Below, one piece after another: positions 1 to 10,980 of a stretch of 64,000 nucleotides of DNA. Each line of letters opens with the position of its first letter. Within the stretch, counting starts at the first letter, position 1. The notes beneath the pieces are model-generated. The model did not search any database. It saw nothing but the letters and a program-made list of their open reading frames with translations, and was not told the origin of the DNA. The DNA is from Culex pipiens pallens (lineage: Eukaryota > Arthropoda > Insecta > Diptera > Culicidae). Position numbers and translations under genes: made by a program. The stretch spans positions 211,261,734 through 211,325,733 of the forward strand of contig NC_068938.1 in assembly GCF_016801865.2 (NCBI RefSeq), written 5' to 3'.

Positions 1-3
1 CGA

Positions 4-386
4 CCTTCAATTTTGAATGGGATGTAACCCACAAAAAAAAGATTCTTTTCAAAAATGTCAATTTTTGAGGCATTTTGGCCACCAATGTGTTTGCCAAAAA
101 AAATCACTGGCGTGTAGGCCAGATCCTTGCGCATCTTTTGGTATATATAACATTAAAGTTTGGAGCACCCTGGAGCTCGGTACAGACCTTCAAAGTTTGG
201 CATTTTTTAGAAAAATCGGTCCCGGCAAAAAAGATATGCGTCGCACCTCGCGACGCCCGAGACGCCATTTGATTTTGCTGGGACCGTGATGTTTTTGGTA
301 AACACATTGGTGGCCAAAATGCCTCAAAAATTGTCATTTTAGAAAAAATCTTTTTTTACCGGTTACATCCCATTTAACATTGAAGG
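4..386. mobile_element. Foldback (long terminal inverted repeat) MITE
   Basis: The two ends are inverted copies of each other over roughly 120 bp. The left arm starts CCTTCAA and contains ATGGGATGTAACC, then GAGGCATTTTGGCCACCAAT; the right arm holds the same text in reverse complement and finishes TTGAAGG. The middle has no coding potential. Overlapping open frames here are shadows of the palindrome. No clear target duplication can be read because the left flank is only three bases long. The superfamily is unknown. Confidence 0.8.
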
Positions 387-641
387 GCGGAGCGCCAGCT
401 CCTGTTACGTCCAATTAAGCTCATATTTGGGATTTTGGCTCAGTATGCCCACCGGAACAAACACCTGAATGCCCACCAAAAAGTCATTTTTGTTAAATCC
501 TAATGTATACCTACTATTAGCTATAACATGAAAACGGTACATTTTATCAAAAAAAAAGTAGAGTACTTTTCGATTGCAAATTAGGTTTTTCTCCAAAAAA
601 TGGTTTTAGGGGAACTATACCCTTTCTCAGCCTATTTCTAT
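387..641. repeat. Dispersed AT-rich repeat fragment
   Basis: No gene is visible. The stretch around 525-585 (AACGGTACATTTTATCAAAA, then AGTACTTTT and ATTGCAAATT) recurs at about 29890-29950 in the same orientation, so it is a copy of a dispersed family. Ends and class are not determined. Confidence 0.5.
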
Positions 642-643
642 TA

Positions 644-1593
644 GGGGAAAGTGGGGCAAGTGTAACAAGCTAAGGAAATGATCGTTGTAACCCATTAAAA
701 ACGTTAAAAATCTGTCGGATTATATAATAATCATCTTATTCCGGGTCTTGACTAAGACTTTGATGGAACAAGTTTTCAAAAAATCCTGTTTTTTAATGTA
801 AAAAATTGATTTTAAAAAAATTGATTTTCCGTACGTTCTTCTCAACTAGTGGGGCAAGACGAACAACCCGTTGGGGCAAGAGGAACAATGCATGAAAAAA
901 CATGTTAATTTGCTGACAATTGAACTGTTATCACTTAGATACACCAGATTAGGATGTATTTGAAACGTTTCTTTCATTTTTAGATTAAAGAATATTATTT
1001 TACTAAAAATTTGATCGTTTTTACGAAAAAGATTATTACTTAGATGAAAACAAGGAAATTTTCATAATATCACTATATTTTGTATGGACATTTTTTTAAA
1101 CAATTGTTTATCAGTTATTAAGTTCGTTTATGTATTTACTTCCCAATAAAATATGTTGTTGCAGCAATTCGTATTTTTTTCCATACTAAAAATCCATATG
1201 GTACACTTGCCCCACCTGAACAATTTTTTTTAAAAGCTCTTAACAAATATAACCAAAAGTTAAATCATACTTTATAATAGGTGCAAGTCATTGGTAGGGA
1301 CACTACTGATCTAGGAAAAATTGCATTTTGATAAAATGAGCCTTAAAACGAACCCAATGTATTATTTTGTACTTTCCAAATGTTATAAGAAAATAAAGGT
1401 TTGTCAAAAAACTTCATTAAATCTTATGCTCCGTGGCGTTTACGTCGTTTTGGCGGTTATGTGGTAGTAGAATCAGCTAATTGCATTGCTAGCAACAGTT
1501 CCTCATACTGGAAATAATCAAAATTGTAAAAATTACGGCCGTACGAGCGATTGTTCCTCTTGCCCCATATGGTCGTCTTGCCCCACCTTCCCC
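644..1593. mobile_element. TA-flanked MITE with TIR GGGGAAAGTGGGGCAAG
   Basis: A 950-bp element has a 17-bp terminal inverted repeat (left GGGGAAAGTGGGGCAAG; right end matches it at 16 of 17 bases) and TA on both sides (642-643 and 1594-1595). The TIR core (GGGGCAAG) recurs internally near 850-885, 1205 and 1557, giving subterminal motif clusters. No transposase is present. Architecture and motif are close to the element at 17281-18107, so the two are probably sister families. TA duplication suggests a Tc1/mariner-type mobilizer, which is an inference. Confidence 0.82.
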
Positions 1594-1910
1594 TATCGGC
1601 CTATTAGCATTTTGATCATGATTTACAGCTTTCATAAAGTGTTTTTGACTGTTCCAAAGTAATAAATATATCAAACAAAAGTGAGCAAGCAACTCTCCAT
1701 TGTTGATACAGTTGAAAATGTTGATTTAATAGCAGAAAACGGCAAAAGTGATGAGAATTGGTCGAACGGCTTAGTGTGATTAAAATGGGCATATTCCCCC
1801 TAAATACTTTTTTATCCAGGTTGTCGATATTATCAAAAAAAAATTTGGCTCAAAAATGTCAATTTAATTTTTTTTAAATATTAAAAAAAATAGAAAATTT
1901 TAAAAAATAC
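1594..1910. other. AT-rich spacer, nothing recognised
   Basis: Poly-A/T-rich sequence between the MITE and the next repeat copy. No convincing reading frame, RNA gene or repeat boundary was seen. Confidence 0.4.
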
Positions 1911-2580
1911 ACGGGTAATTCTCCACCAACTCACACGAAATCGGAAAAAGTTGCCCCGACCCCTCTTCGATTTTCGTGAAACTTTGATCTAAGGGGTAAT
2001 TTTGATTCCTGATCACGTATCCAAGGTCCATTTTTCGATACCTCGTGACGGTGGGGCGGTACGACCCCTTTCATTTTCTGGTGCTTTACTAAGACACGTT
2101 TTCCAGTGATTTGTAGCTCGCAACCGTGAAGAGATAGAAATTTGGTGTCAAGGGGACTTTTGTGTAAAATTAGACGCCCGATTTGATGGCGTACTCAACA
2201 TTTAAAAAAAACGCATTTTTCATCAAAAAAAAAGTTAAAAAATAGTTTTAAACTGCTGCCATTTCCCGTTACTCAACTGTCAAAAATCGTGAGACATGTC
2301 ATTTTATGGGGGATTTAATGTACTTTTCGAATCTGAAATAACCCAGAAGAGTCATTTTTTCATTAGGAACAAAATTTTGCACTTAAAATTACGTGTTTTT
2401 TCTAACTTTGCAGGGTGTAACAATTTTCTACAAAATTGTAGAGCAGACAAAAACAAAAATTTTGATAGATAAACATAAGGGGTTTGCATGTATTCTTCAC
2501 GAGTTATCAGGATTTTACAAAACAAGTTTTTTGAAAATGTTAAGATTTTGACCATTTTTGACCAGTTTTTCGAATTTTTA
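1911..2580 (+). repeat. Dispersed repeat, copy 1
   Basis: The sequence beginning near ACCAACTCACACGAAATCGG and running to a region with GTAGAGCAGACAAAAAC recurs as a diverged inverted copy at about 51930-52575. Shared landmarks include ACCCCTCTTCGATTT, GGCGTACTCA, CGATTTGATGGCG and a block around TCTACAAAATTGTAGA. There is no intact coding frame. The element class is not recognised. Confidence 0.7.
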
Positions 2581-2753
2581 ACCCCAAAAAAAAAAAAATT
2601 TTCGGAAAGTTCAGCTAATTTTGCACAAGAATGACCCTTTGGTTCATTTTTATTTTTTTGATTAAAAAATTGCAACCATTGCGGATTATATCTGGAGCAA
2701 CACGAGAAAACTATGGATAAACTTTTTGACTGTTTGAACAATTTTGTTATTTA

Positions 2754-3130
2754 GTCCAGGGCATTTGTGGAAATACGATGCCCCATCCTCGAGGGTTCCG
2801 CATGGTGGCTCAACACGATTAATTGCCTAACCAAACAGGAACGTGAGTGGGGGATCCCAACGTTTCTTTCTCCCCTGTAGAATCAGAACTGTATTGTTGT
2901 TTGAGCATTCGTGTTCAAACTCAATCCATTTCAACGAATCATCTTCGTGGTAAACTTTACGCAGTTGGCCTGGCCACTTTAACGTTTGTGATGTCTCAAA
3001 GCAATTTATTGCATTGGGGCACTGCAATTGTTTATAATGACAAGAGGATGCGAGGCGTTAATCAACCTAAGGCATTTTCCTGGATGTCCTCGAAAGACTG
3101 GCTGCGCTAGGGTTAGATTAGATTAGATTA
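2754..3130 (+). mobile_element. Retroelement 3' end or SINE with (GATTA)n tail
   Basis: A 377-bp insertion ends in GGGTTAGATTAGATTAGATT and is flanked by 22-bp direct repeats (2732-2753 and 3131-3152, starting GTTTGAAC and ending TTATTTA, one mismatch). The simple-repeat tail and long duplication are typical of target-primed reverse transcription. A related copy on the minus strand lies at about 40848-41100, sharing CTGGCTGCGCT before the tail. It may be a 5'-truncated LINE or a SINE; no RT or tRNA module is visible. Confidence 0.8.
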
Positions 3131-3152
3131 GTTTGAACTATTTTGTTATTTA

Positions 3153-3560
3153 TCAAGCTTAGGATAACTTTTCCTCAACATTTGAAGTGTTAAACAATCG
3201 TCTCCTATGTTGTCTCGGAATTTGTAAAGTAGTTACACTATCTGGATTTTTTTTTTGAAGACCTCGAAACACTGTTTAAAAAAGACAAATCTTCTTAATT
3301 TTAAAAATTAAAAGAATTAAAAATAGCCTCCCTGTTGCAGGTATTAAAAGCAGCTATTTGTCGGTTTTTTTTTTTTAAATAAATTTTCTATTGTTTAACT
3401 GTTTTGACGTAAAATTGTATGAAAAAATGAACTTGCAACAATCGTTAAAAAATCAAACTAATTATAACGATAAATGCCTTCAAAAATAGTAAAAAGGTAA
3501 AAAACGCAATCAAAGAGTCAAGACAACCTTTATCTCTCAATACCTGATTCAAATTTCTAG
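3153..3560. other. AT-rich sequence upstream of candidate exon
   Basis: No gene or repeat was recognised. The 3' end is pyrimidine-containing and finishes AAATTTCTAG, which would serve as a splice acceptor for the candidate exon that follows. Confidence 0.3.
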
Positions 3561-3662
3561 CATTTTCTTCACCGATAGCCGAAAATCCATCACCATCCGA
3601 CCCGAAGAGTTCACGGCCAACTACAACAACCTGGAAGCTCCACTTCCTTCCCAGGATCAAAG
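3561..3662 (+). CDS. Candidate internal exon of a host gene
   Basis: This is not a recognised protein. After the acceptor-like TTTCTAG at 3554-3560, one frame reads FFTDSRKSITIRPEEFTANY and then NNLEAPLPSQDQ, ending before a possible donor AAAG|GTCGGT. Third positions are strongly C/G biased, unlike the AT-rich surroundings, which is how mosquito exons usually look. The frame stays open to a stop near 3717. Another frame is also open through this stretch, and the +3 C in the donor is unusual, so this could be chance. If real, it is the only host exon seen in the window and implies very long introns. Confidence 0.33.
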
Positions 3663-5480
3663 GTCGGTCGTCTCTGCCCTTGTCCGATTGTGGGCGTGCT
3701 GCCAACCATCAGGATAAACAAAACGGGAGAGGCCTCGTTCGGTGTCATCGTAGGAGGGAAAATCAAGTCTCGTGTGTCTCAAGCTGTTAACCGCCTTTTT
3801 GAGGTTGATTAGAGGCGGACAGTGCGTCTCTGTGTGTGTCTCTGTGTGTGTGCGACTGATTATCTTCGACGACATTTTCCTTCTAACTGATGGGGAGTAC
3901 TTTGAAAGACAAGACTGCTGCCGCTGCTGCTGCTGAAGATGATGCTTGTTATAATCAATGGTTTATATTAGAGAGAGAGCGCTGAAAAGGGGGTCAAAGG
4001 GGTCGGAAAACCATTGAGGATGTGGTCGAAGGGACGGGATTTGGCCAAGACACGCCCCGAAGAGTGACCCTTGTCATCGTAATTGCCCAGGATACTGAGG
4101 AGGAAATTTGTGTGCGGAGGGCATGAATCTGTTGCCGACATTTTGGCGGTCTTGACGGGGTTTGGCCAAAATGGTTAGGTTGTGAAATTGAGCCCAGATT
4201 TCAATCTAGTCTCAGTTGAGTGCCTTACGAGTGATAGGAACATTAAAGTGGTTTCATATTGATGGACGTTGAAATTTTTGATTTCCAGCAAATCTTGTTT
4301 CAAAGGTGAATTAAACTCAAGCAACTGCTTCCAAGTATCGCATTCAATAACAATTTCCATCAAGCTCAATCAGGCAATATCCCGGCGCTCGTTACCACCT
4401 TGATTGAACGTTTATCAATTTTGACACACGCACACTCGGCTCACTTGAACCGCCATTTCTCTCATCAAAAAGCCTCAAATATCATCCTGAGCAAAACATC
4501 TTCCGTGGACACGTGGCCGTCAGCCTGCCTGTCGTGTTTCGCCTTCTCGAATTTCAATCAATCGTCGCCACTCGTCGAAACTTTCGCCCAGGCTTTGATC
4601 TGCCGTCAAGCCCGTCGGAGCTTTGAAGTTTCCGAACGTGAACTTTGAAGTGCTCGCTTCACTTTGGGTTTCAAGATATCATTACCGAGTTCCAGGACCT
4701 GCTCACCCCAATGATTGCCTGTCAAATCTCTTGGAAGCGTGTGTGCGTGTGCGTGTGAGTCTACTCAATTTGAGAAGTTGTCCTAGAAGTGCGCCCCGGA
4801 CTATTCCTGGACTTTGACGGAGGCTAAAAGAAAGTTAGTGTCCGGAGAAATGGCGAGACCCGTTTTGAGTGAAAGTTATCGTGTTCCGCAAGTTTGTTGG
4901 AAGGCGCCCCATTCCGACACAGAGCAAATCCTAATCAGCTTGATAGACCTCCTCTCGGAGGCTAATGGAGCCACTTAGAGCGAGAGAGAGACCGAGACTG
5001 AACCAAGCTTGGGCAAGGTCATCATTCTCGATTTCTGTGAGTTGGTCCTTGAAGTGTCCATCTCTCTGTCCGGTGGCAGCCGTATGCTGTGGGAACGATG
5101 GAAAAGCGTTTGATTAAAATTTGTGCCAATCTTTGGACGGATAACGAGCACGAGTTGTAGTTTGGGGTTAAGTGACCCTGAAGTCTTTTGGAACTTTTCC
5201 TTTTTAGGGCCTCATCTGAGTTTTTTCAAAGATTTGAGTGCCTAATTATTTACACTGATTAAATAGATTTCATTTAAGTAACTTAGCAAAACTTCATTAT
5301 TTGATTCTATATGACTAATTGCCAACCGATTTACACAAAAATCCAATAATTTTATCATAGGACTTTGAAGGTAATTTTAATATTTTTCACGGTCCGTTAA
5401 ATTTCCATAAAATTTGGTGCTTTGGAACTATGGTCCACGAAAAATTTGCAATTTTTGAACGCGAAAAATCAATAAGCCTA
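3663..5480. other. Mostly unique, GC-richer sequence; no gene recognised
   Basis: Moderate-GC, apparently non-repetitive DNA. It holds a short GTGTGTCTCT microsatellite (about 3825-3851), a CTG-rich patch (3919-3940) and a GA-rich run near 4980-4992. Open frames here have no recognisable domains. It may be intronic or regulatory. Confidence 0.35.
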
Positions 5481-5646
5481 CACAGAAAAAAAAAGTTGAA
5501 TTTAGGAATGTTGAAAATTTGGTAGGTTGAATATTACCTCTTTTTTTTGAGTGATATTACATAAAAATTGTGTAAAAAAGTGAACCTGATGAATATTCAT
5601 CAAAAACTAATCATTTTCTGGGGTAAAATTTATCCTTTTTTCTGTG
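5481..5646. mobile_element. 166-bp MITE, TIR CACAGAAAAAA, TA target
   Basis: The ends are CACAGAAAAAA and its inverse TTTTTTCTGTG, with TA immediately outside both ends (5479-5480 and 5647-5648). There is no coding capacity. The TIR and TA duplication suit a Tc1/mariner-type MITE. The outer TIR resembles CACAGTAAAAA of the larger foldback at 36775-37307. Confidence 0.7.
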
Positions 5647-5649
5647 TAG

Positions 5650-6380
5650 TTATCAGATCTTCAATCTTTTGGACTTGTCTTTTGATTCAGCATCCAAGAA
5701 TGTTTCGCATGATTGATCTGGACTTTATTTTATCAAAATATCTGAGATCCAGCCTCCAAAAAATGTATAAATATGTAACACTAAAGTGCTCATAACTTTT
5801 CATAGGATTGTCAAATTTTTTATGTTTGGACTCATTTGAATGGTCTTTTAATTATCTTACAAACGACGATTTGTAAGATAGACCCGGACATTATTTTCAT
5901 CAAAATAGTTAGATCCGGTCTAAAAAATGTGCATAAAATCTTAAGTGCTTATAACTTTTGATAGGGTGATCAGTTCTTTAATGTGGGTCAGTTAGGATGT
6001 TCTTTTAAATACCTTTCAAAAATGTATAATATGACGGGTTTTCATACAAAAAACACCCTTTTTGCCATCTTCCGAACTTAAGTAAAAATTGTTTATTTAG
6101 CATAACTTTTGAAATACCTTGATAATTTTCAATAGCGACTTATAGGACTCCAAGACGGATCGAATGAGACCAATACGGGTGAAATCGGTTGAGCCAGTGC
6201 CAAGATAAGCCAGTGCAAATAGTTTGATGGACATCGCACCACACATTCACAGACATTTGCTCATAATTTGATTCTTTGTCGAGATGTATACGTGAATGTG
6301 GGTCTGGGATATCAAATCAAGAAGTCAAAATCAAGTGATTTTATAGACTTTCCTCAGTAAAGTGAGGAAAGCAAAACTAT
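5650..6380 (+). repeat. Tandem repeat array, about 155-160 bp unit
   Basis: At least two and a half diverged units occur between about 5653 and 6040, each with a TTTGGACTC-like block, GGTCTTTTAATTA, GATCCGG-type and CATAACTTTTGATAGG landmarks. The unit recurs in inverted orientation at 13395-13690. The right part ends near a perfect 8-bp stem hairpin, TTTCCTCA...TGAGGAAA (about 6349-6370), probably the end of the carrier element. Confidence 0.7.
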
Positions 6381-8080
6381 ATATTTTAATATGTATATTT
6401 CCAAAACATGCATCAAATTTTTCCTTCTATTTTTTTTTTTAGTTTGTTTGAGTCGATATTTTTCCTACCCTTTAGAATTTTTTTTAGAAAATCAAGGACA
6501 AAACCTAGTCAGTCTACTCATAACGTTGAAAGCTTTCCAATAAACAATTTCAATTAATGTTGCTATAATGGAGCATGATACAAGAAACAAGCTTCCGTTT
6601 TCTCACGAATCAAATTAAGAAAATTTCTCCTTCATCGCATCCTATCAGTGCAGTTTTAATTTCCATTTTCTTTCACCGTTCTCGCTCTTTGAATCACCTT
6701 TTTGGCCAGAAGACATCTGTTTCGATTTCGAGCAGCAGCAGCAGCCTTCTTCAAAGAGAGCCTTGACCACTTTCGTAGATTGCGAAATCAGAAACTCACT
6801 TCTGAGGAAAACTTCTTGCATGCACTTGGAAAGCTGAAACTCTACCCTGAAGGATCCACTTCAAAGTTTGCTCCAAACTGCTCTTGAAAGTAAAATAAAG
6901 AGAAGGAAAAAAAAAGAACTGATTTCAAGAACAGAACGAAAATGATACCATTGGAGCAGCTCCGTCCTCTTTTTCCGGTTGTCAACAGTGCCATTTGACA
7001 CGTGTGCGAGAGTCCATGTGGGAAGAGGCAAAAGCTCCGGAAAACCAGGTCACCCCGGGGGCATCACATGTGCCCCAGTGTTGACCCCCCCTTGAAAACA
7101 TTGAGCACGGAAAAAAATTATGAAGTTATGCTGATTGGCAAAATTTCTTTAATTGAGAATCATCAAAAGTTTCCTAATTTCTTAGGAAAATCGCTTGAAA
7201 TATTTCAAGATTAAGGCTGAGATCATTTTTTCCGTGCACTCGTAACGCACCGGAGAGTCTACGCACTGTGCCGCAGTCGATTTGTATTCCGATCGTTGTC
7301 GGTGGTTGTGAAAATTGGAAAATGTTTGGGAAAAATCCCGTGCCCCACAGCCTCAACGGCAGCGACTGAGAGCTAAAACAGGATGGGAATTTTCCACACC
7401 ACGTGGTCGCCCTGGCAGTGACACAAATCTCCCGCAGATAACGAAATCTAATGGAATGGTTGCTGGAAGGGATTAATATGGATCCGCGCGTACGCGCTGG
7501 GAACACTGCCAGTGGAATCAGATTTCGCTGTCTGATTTTGGATTTCCGAGAGAAAAAAAGTCTTGAACAGACTTGAGGTGTTGGATTAAAGTTAGCGGTC
7601 CTACAAGCTTATAAAAATAAAGGAATTCTTAATTTCGCATAAACCTAGAAAATGGAACGAAATCGATCTTCCCCCGAAATTTATTGCGTCTCGGATCGGC
7701 TACCTTTAGTCAAACATTTCAATTCCAAGTGCCCTGACAGGGTCTTGCATACAAATTGCCCTTCCGACGCACCTTGATGGCTGTTTGTTGGGAAGGCCCA
7801 AAAGGATCATTCGAACTCATCCGGACGGCGGCGGAGGGCGGTCGTAAAGGAAGATTTATGGGGTAATGTCGGATGGCGGGTTTTGGAGATGGATCCAAAA
7901 GCATCCCCGCCTAAGAAGCGGTGGCGGATCGGATATTGATTGCATGGGCCATTCATCAAAGTGCCTTTTCATTTAAAGAGCGGTGTATTGATGAATTTGG
8001 CTGTTTGTTGGAATCAATCAGCTGAAATGCAAATGCCGATGATTTTAAAAAGATACTGCGAGGTAGGTATACGTGATTGG
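6381..8080. other. Mixed unique sequence, no gene recognised
   Basis: AT-rich to about 6570, then more balanced DNA with an AGCAGCAGCAGC run near 6733-6746 and GC-rich islands at 6950-7100 and 7250-7500. No domain-bearing frame, RNA gene or inverted-repeat element was found. It may be intronic or intergenic host DNA. Confidence 0.3.
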
Positions 8081-8480
8081 CGAAATCCACTTCAAAATCA
8101 TGATAAAGTAGTCTTTTATACCAACTTATATTGGAATTTATGTCATTGGTTAACCCATGCAAGTATCCATTAGGGTGCCCAAAACATGGGACTTTTTCAG
8201 AACCTCAAAAAACCGTATTCCGCTTGTGACGCATTTTTGGCGGTATTTTTTGTGGACACCCTAGTCTCTTCCTTTGTTAATCTGTATCTTTTGAAGTAGT
8301 TTTCTGATCAATTTGGAGTCTTGGACAAAGATTGATGAGGACTGTTCAGAAAAATTAGGTGCACGGAAAAAATGCCGAATTTTTTATTTAAGTTTTTCAC
8401 AAAAAATCAAGTTCAAGTCCAGAATCAGTTTTTAAGCTTTTGAATATTTATTAAATGCAACTTTTGAAGAATAGAGAAAC
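8081..8480 (+). repeat. Dispersed repeat (family of 10075-10374), interrupted
   Basis: The stretch GTCATTGGTTAACCCATGCA and the later TTTCTGATCAATTTGGAGTC match the family copies at 10190-10370 and 38040-38250. The middle is displaced by the small hAT-like element at 8171-8263. Non-coding. Confidence 0.6.
8171..8263. mobile_element. Small hAT-like MITE, TIR TAGGGTGCCC
   Basis: Ends are TAGGGTGCCC and GGACACCCTA, 93 bp apart, as in the larger element at 12631-13119. The flanking octamers (GTATCCAT and GTCTCTTC) are only half identical, so the duplication is decayed. It sits inside a dispersed repeat. Confidence 0.6.
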
Positions 8481-9324
8481 ACATATAAATAATGCCACGA
8501 CGATATGATTATTTTAAATTGAAATCGTACCCTTATTGGAATCGAAAATTTTGATGAAGTGCACCCATTTTTGAGATAGAGTCAAGAATTTTAATTTGAT
8601 TTAACTTGAAAATGTTTTGCTTTTTATTTTAAACTTAAATTTCCATTTTTCAAATCAAAAATATAAACCTTGTAAAACTTTTGAAAAGTTCAGTTTTTTA
8701 AGCAGGTTTTTCAGATATGGAAAAATCCGGCAGAAAGAAATCTTATAATTATGAAAAGGTTAGGGGAGGAAGGATATGAATCAGTTGAAAAAAGAAAGTG
8801 GAATTCAGATGTAATAATCATAAAATAAAAAAGTTTAAATTTACATTCTTATTATAATTAATATTTCTTAACCCACTATTTGTTTCCCCCCACACAAGTT
8901 TTCGATCTGTTTAGTAGTTTGTTTGCGAGTTTCCGAAAAGTGGTTCAAAACAGTCGTTCGTGCCAGTAATAATGTTAATTTGTGTCTATCTACTCTCCCA
9001 ACTCTTACATTTCGACCTTCTTTACAGCAGGTTGATGCTAGCCCCCCTTTTCCATTTCCTGACCGTTGATGTCCAACTAATTAGGCCCCAGACGATAAAA
9101 CGATTATGCTCTGTAAAATTTTAGACAGCTTTTGCTCTTGGGTTATTTTAATGTTTCTATGTTTAATTTTTTTGTAGAATCCCTGAAGATGATGTCAAAT
9201 AAATCGAAACGGCGGAAGTAGAACAAAAACGGATCGTTTTATTGATTATTTACTGCTAAGCCGAAAACAGCCATATTAACTGTCCTAGTCGAGATAAACG
9301 AGTACGAAATAAGTTTAGAGTAAT
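8481..9324. other. AT-rich sequence with one retroelement-like motif
   Basis: Mostly AT-rich with no gene. Around 9180-9222, CCCTGAAGATGATG is followed by ATCGAAACGGCGG. A CCTGAAGATGA...CGAAACG arrangement is common near the ends of several retroelement types, so this may be a relic. The assignment is tentative. Confidence 0.3.
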
Positions 9325-10066
9325 AACTACAGATTTTTCGCAATTTTGTGTAATCCATGAAATAAGGTAAATTCCGTGAAAAAATCTATTATAAATTGCT
9401 CCTCAGTGTATTTGAACTTTGATTTTTCAGTTTAAACCCCGAGAATAATGTCAAAAGCTCTTTTCAAACACTCGATAAAAGAAAACGCATAACATTTTTC
9501 AGTAATTTAAATTTTTAAATGTCTTTAAAATTTATATAATAAAACGATGAAATCATTGTAAGACAAATTAAATAAATTAAAAGTAAATGATTTTAAATAT
9601 TCAATGAGGCTTGAATAAAGAAAAAAATTAATTTGCAAAATTTTATTTATAATTTTCTTGATTTTTCTGCTGCAAATATAAAAAAAAACACTGATGTAAA
9701 AAGATTTTTTCATTTTTTTTTAATTACTCAAATTTTCCATATGCTGAAAACTATGTCAACTGAAACTGGTGAAAATTTTACAAAAATCATATAATTCTAA
9801 CCAATTTGTGATTATTTTGTATCGTGAACTAATGTTAAATTGTTCAGTAATTTTACTGTGGGACTATTTATAAACCACGTGGACAATTTGGGGAAATTTT
9901 TTAGTATGGACGATTGTGCAGATGGTAAGAAGGGGGAATTCCAAAAATGTGTCAATGCTTAGATTTTGGAGAACCGTGAAATTTTCGAGAAATTCCAATA
10001 TTTTGTAACTGGCATGCAGCGAAATTTATTTCTTTTTGCCGTGAAAAATCACTAGCTCTACTTCCC
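9325..10066 (+). repeat. CCGTGAAAT-family element, copy 1
   Basis: The left end (GATTTTTCGCAATTTTGTGT) and right end (GCCGTGAAAAATCACTAG) match the ends of the copies at 13755-14695 and 43417-43720, and are partly inverted relative to each other. The interior is AT-rich and non-coding. A degraded copy of the CCACGTGGAC MITE is nested at about 9858-9960. Confidence 0.6.
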
Positions 10067-10074
10067 CTGTTCGA

Positions 10075-10980
10075 ATAAATGTACTAAATGAGCAATTCTC
10101 TATCAAAACCGGAAATGGATTTGGTTTGTATTTTTTTATTTGGCTCAAACTTTTTGGGGGCTTTCCCTATGACCAAAGAAACTATGTTGTGTCATTGGTT
10201 CACCCATACAAGTCTCAGTACAATTTTGGCTACTGTCCATTCAAAAATGGTACGAAAATATTCAAACAGCTGTAAGTTTTGGGTGAATTTTCCGATCAGT
10301 TTGGTGTCTTCGGCAAAGTTGTAGGTATTGATAAGGACTATTGAGAAAAAAAGGTACACGGAAAAAAAATTTATGGGACCATCCATAAACCACGTGGACA
10401 CTTAGGGGGGGGGGGGAGTTAGCGGTTGTCCACGATCCATACAAAAAGATTTTGTAAATGGACAATTGTCCACGAGGTTGAGAATTCCAAAAAAGTGTCC
10501 ACGTGGTTTTTGATGGTCCCTTTACAAAAACTGAATTTCCCAGTTGCGTAACACGGCCCTAACACGTCGTAGGTCACCGTAATGACCAAACAAAAAAATA
10601 TGGGTCTAATTATTTCGACCAAGGAACCCTCAGAAAAATTGAGCCCGATCGGAGAACTTTTTTTCGAATCATGCTGTTTTCGTGAGGAATTGCTGATATA
10701 AAATTGTCTAAGAGGCATTGAAGATTGGACCTCTGGTTGATGAAAATTGATGTTTTCTAAGTCTCACCCAAACAACCCACCATTTTTTAATGTCGATATC
10801 TGAGAAACGAATGGTCAGATTTTCAATGTTAAAAATGAAACATTCGTGAAATTTTCCGATCTTTTTGAAATGTTTGAAGACAAAGATTGAGCCAGACCAA
10901 AAAATACAAAATAAAAAATAGGTCAAAATCCGCCGATTTCGTAGAGAATTTGTCATATGCATTTTCATCACATTTGAGTT
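10075..10980 (+). repeat. Dispersed repeat with nested MITE
   Basis: It shares GTGTCTTCGGCAAAGTTGTA and neighbouring text with copies at 8280-8480, 38040-38300 and 41575-41615. The MITE at 10375-10520 interrupts it, and the family appears to resume afterwards. No coding frame is supported. Confidence 0.6.
10375..10520. mobile_element. Palindromic MITE with CCACGTGGACAC arms
   Basis: A 146-bp element has inverted arms beginning GGGACCATCC and containing AAACCACGTGGACAC; the right arm ends GATGGTCCC. TTTA lies on both sides, one base off on the left. An internal run of G near 10406-10418 and a second CCACG inverted motif are present. Degraded relatives occur at 9858-9960 and 36490-36570. Confidence 0.8.

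Noticed and set aside
8171..8263. Exact 8-bp duplication around the small hAT-like element
   Set aside because: Only four of eight flanking bases agree; kept as a decayed insertion, not proven by duplication.
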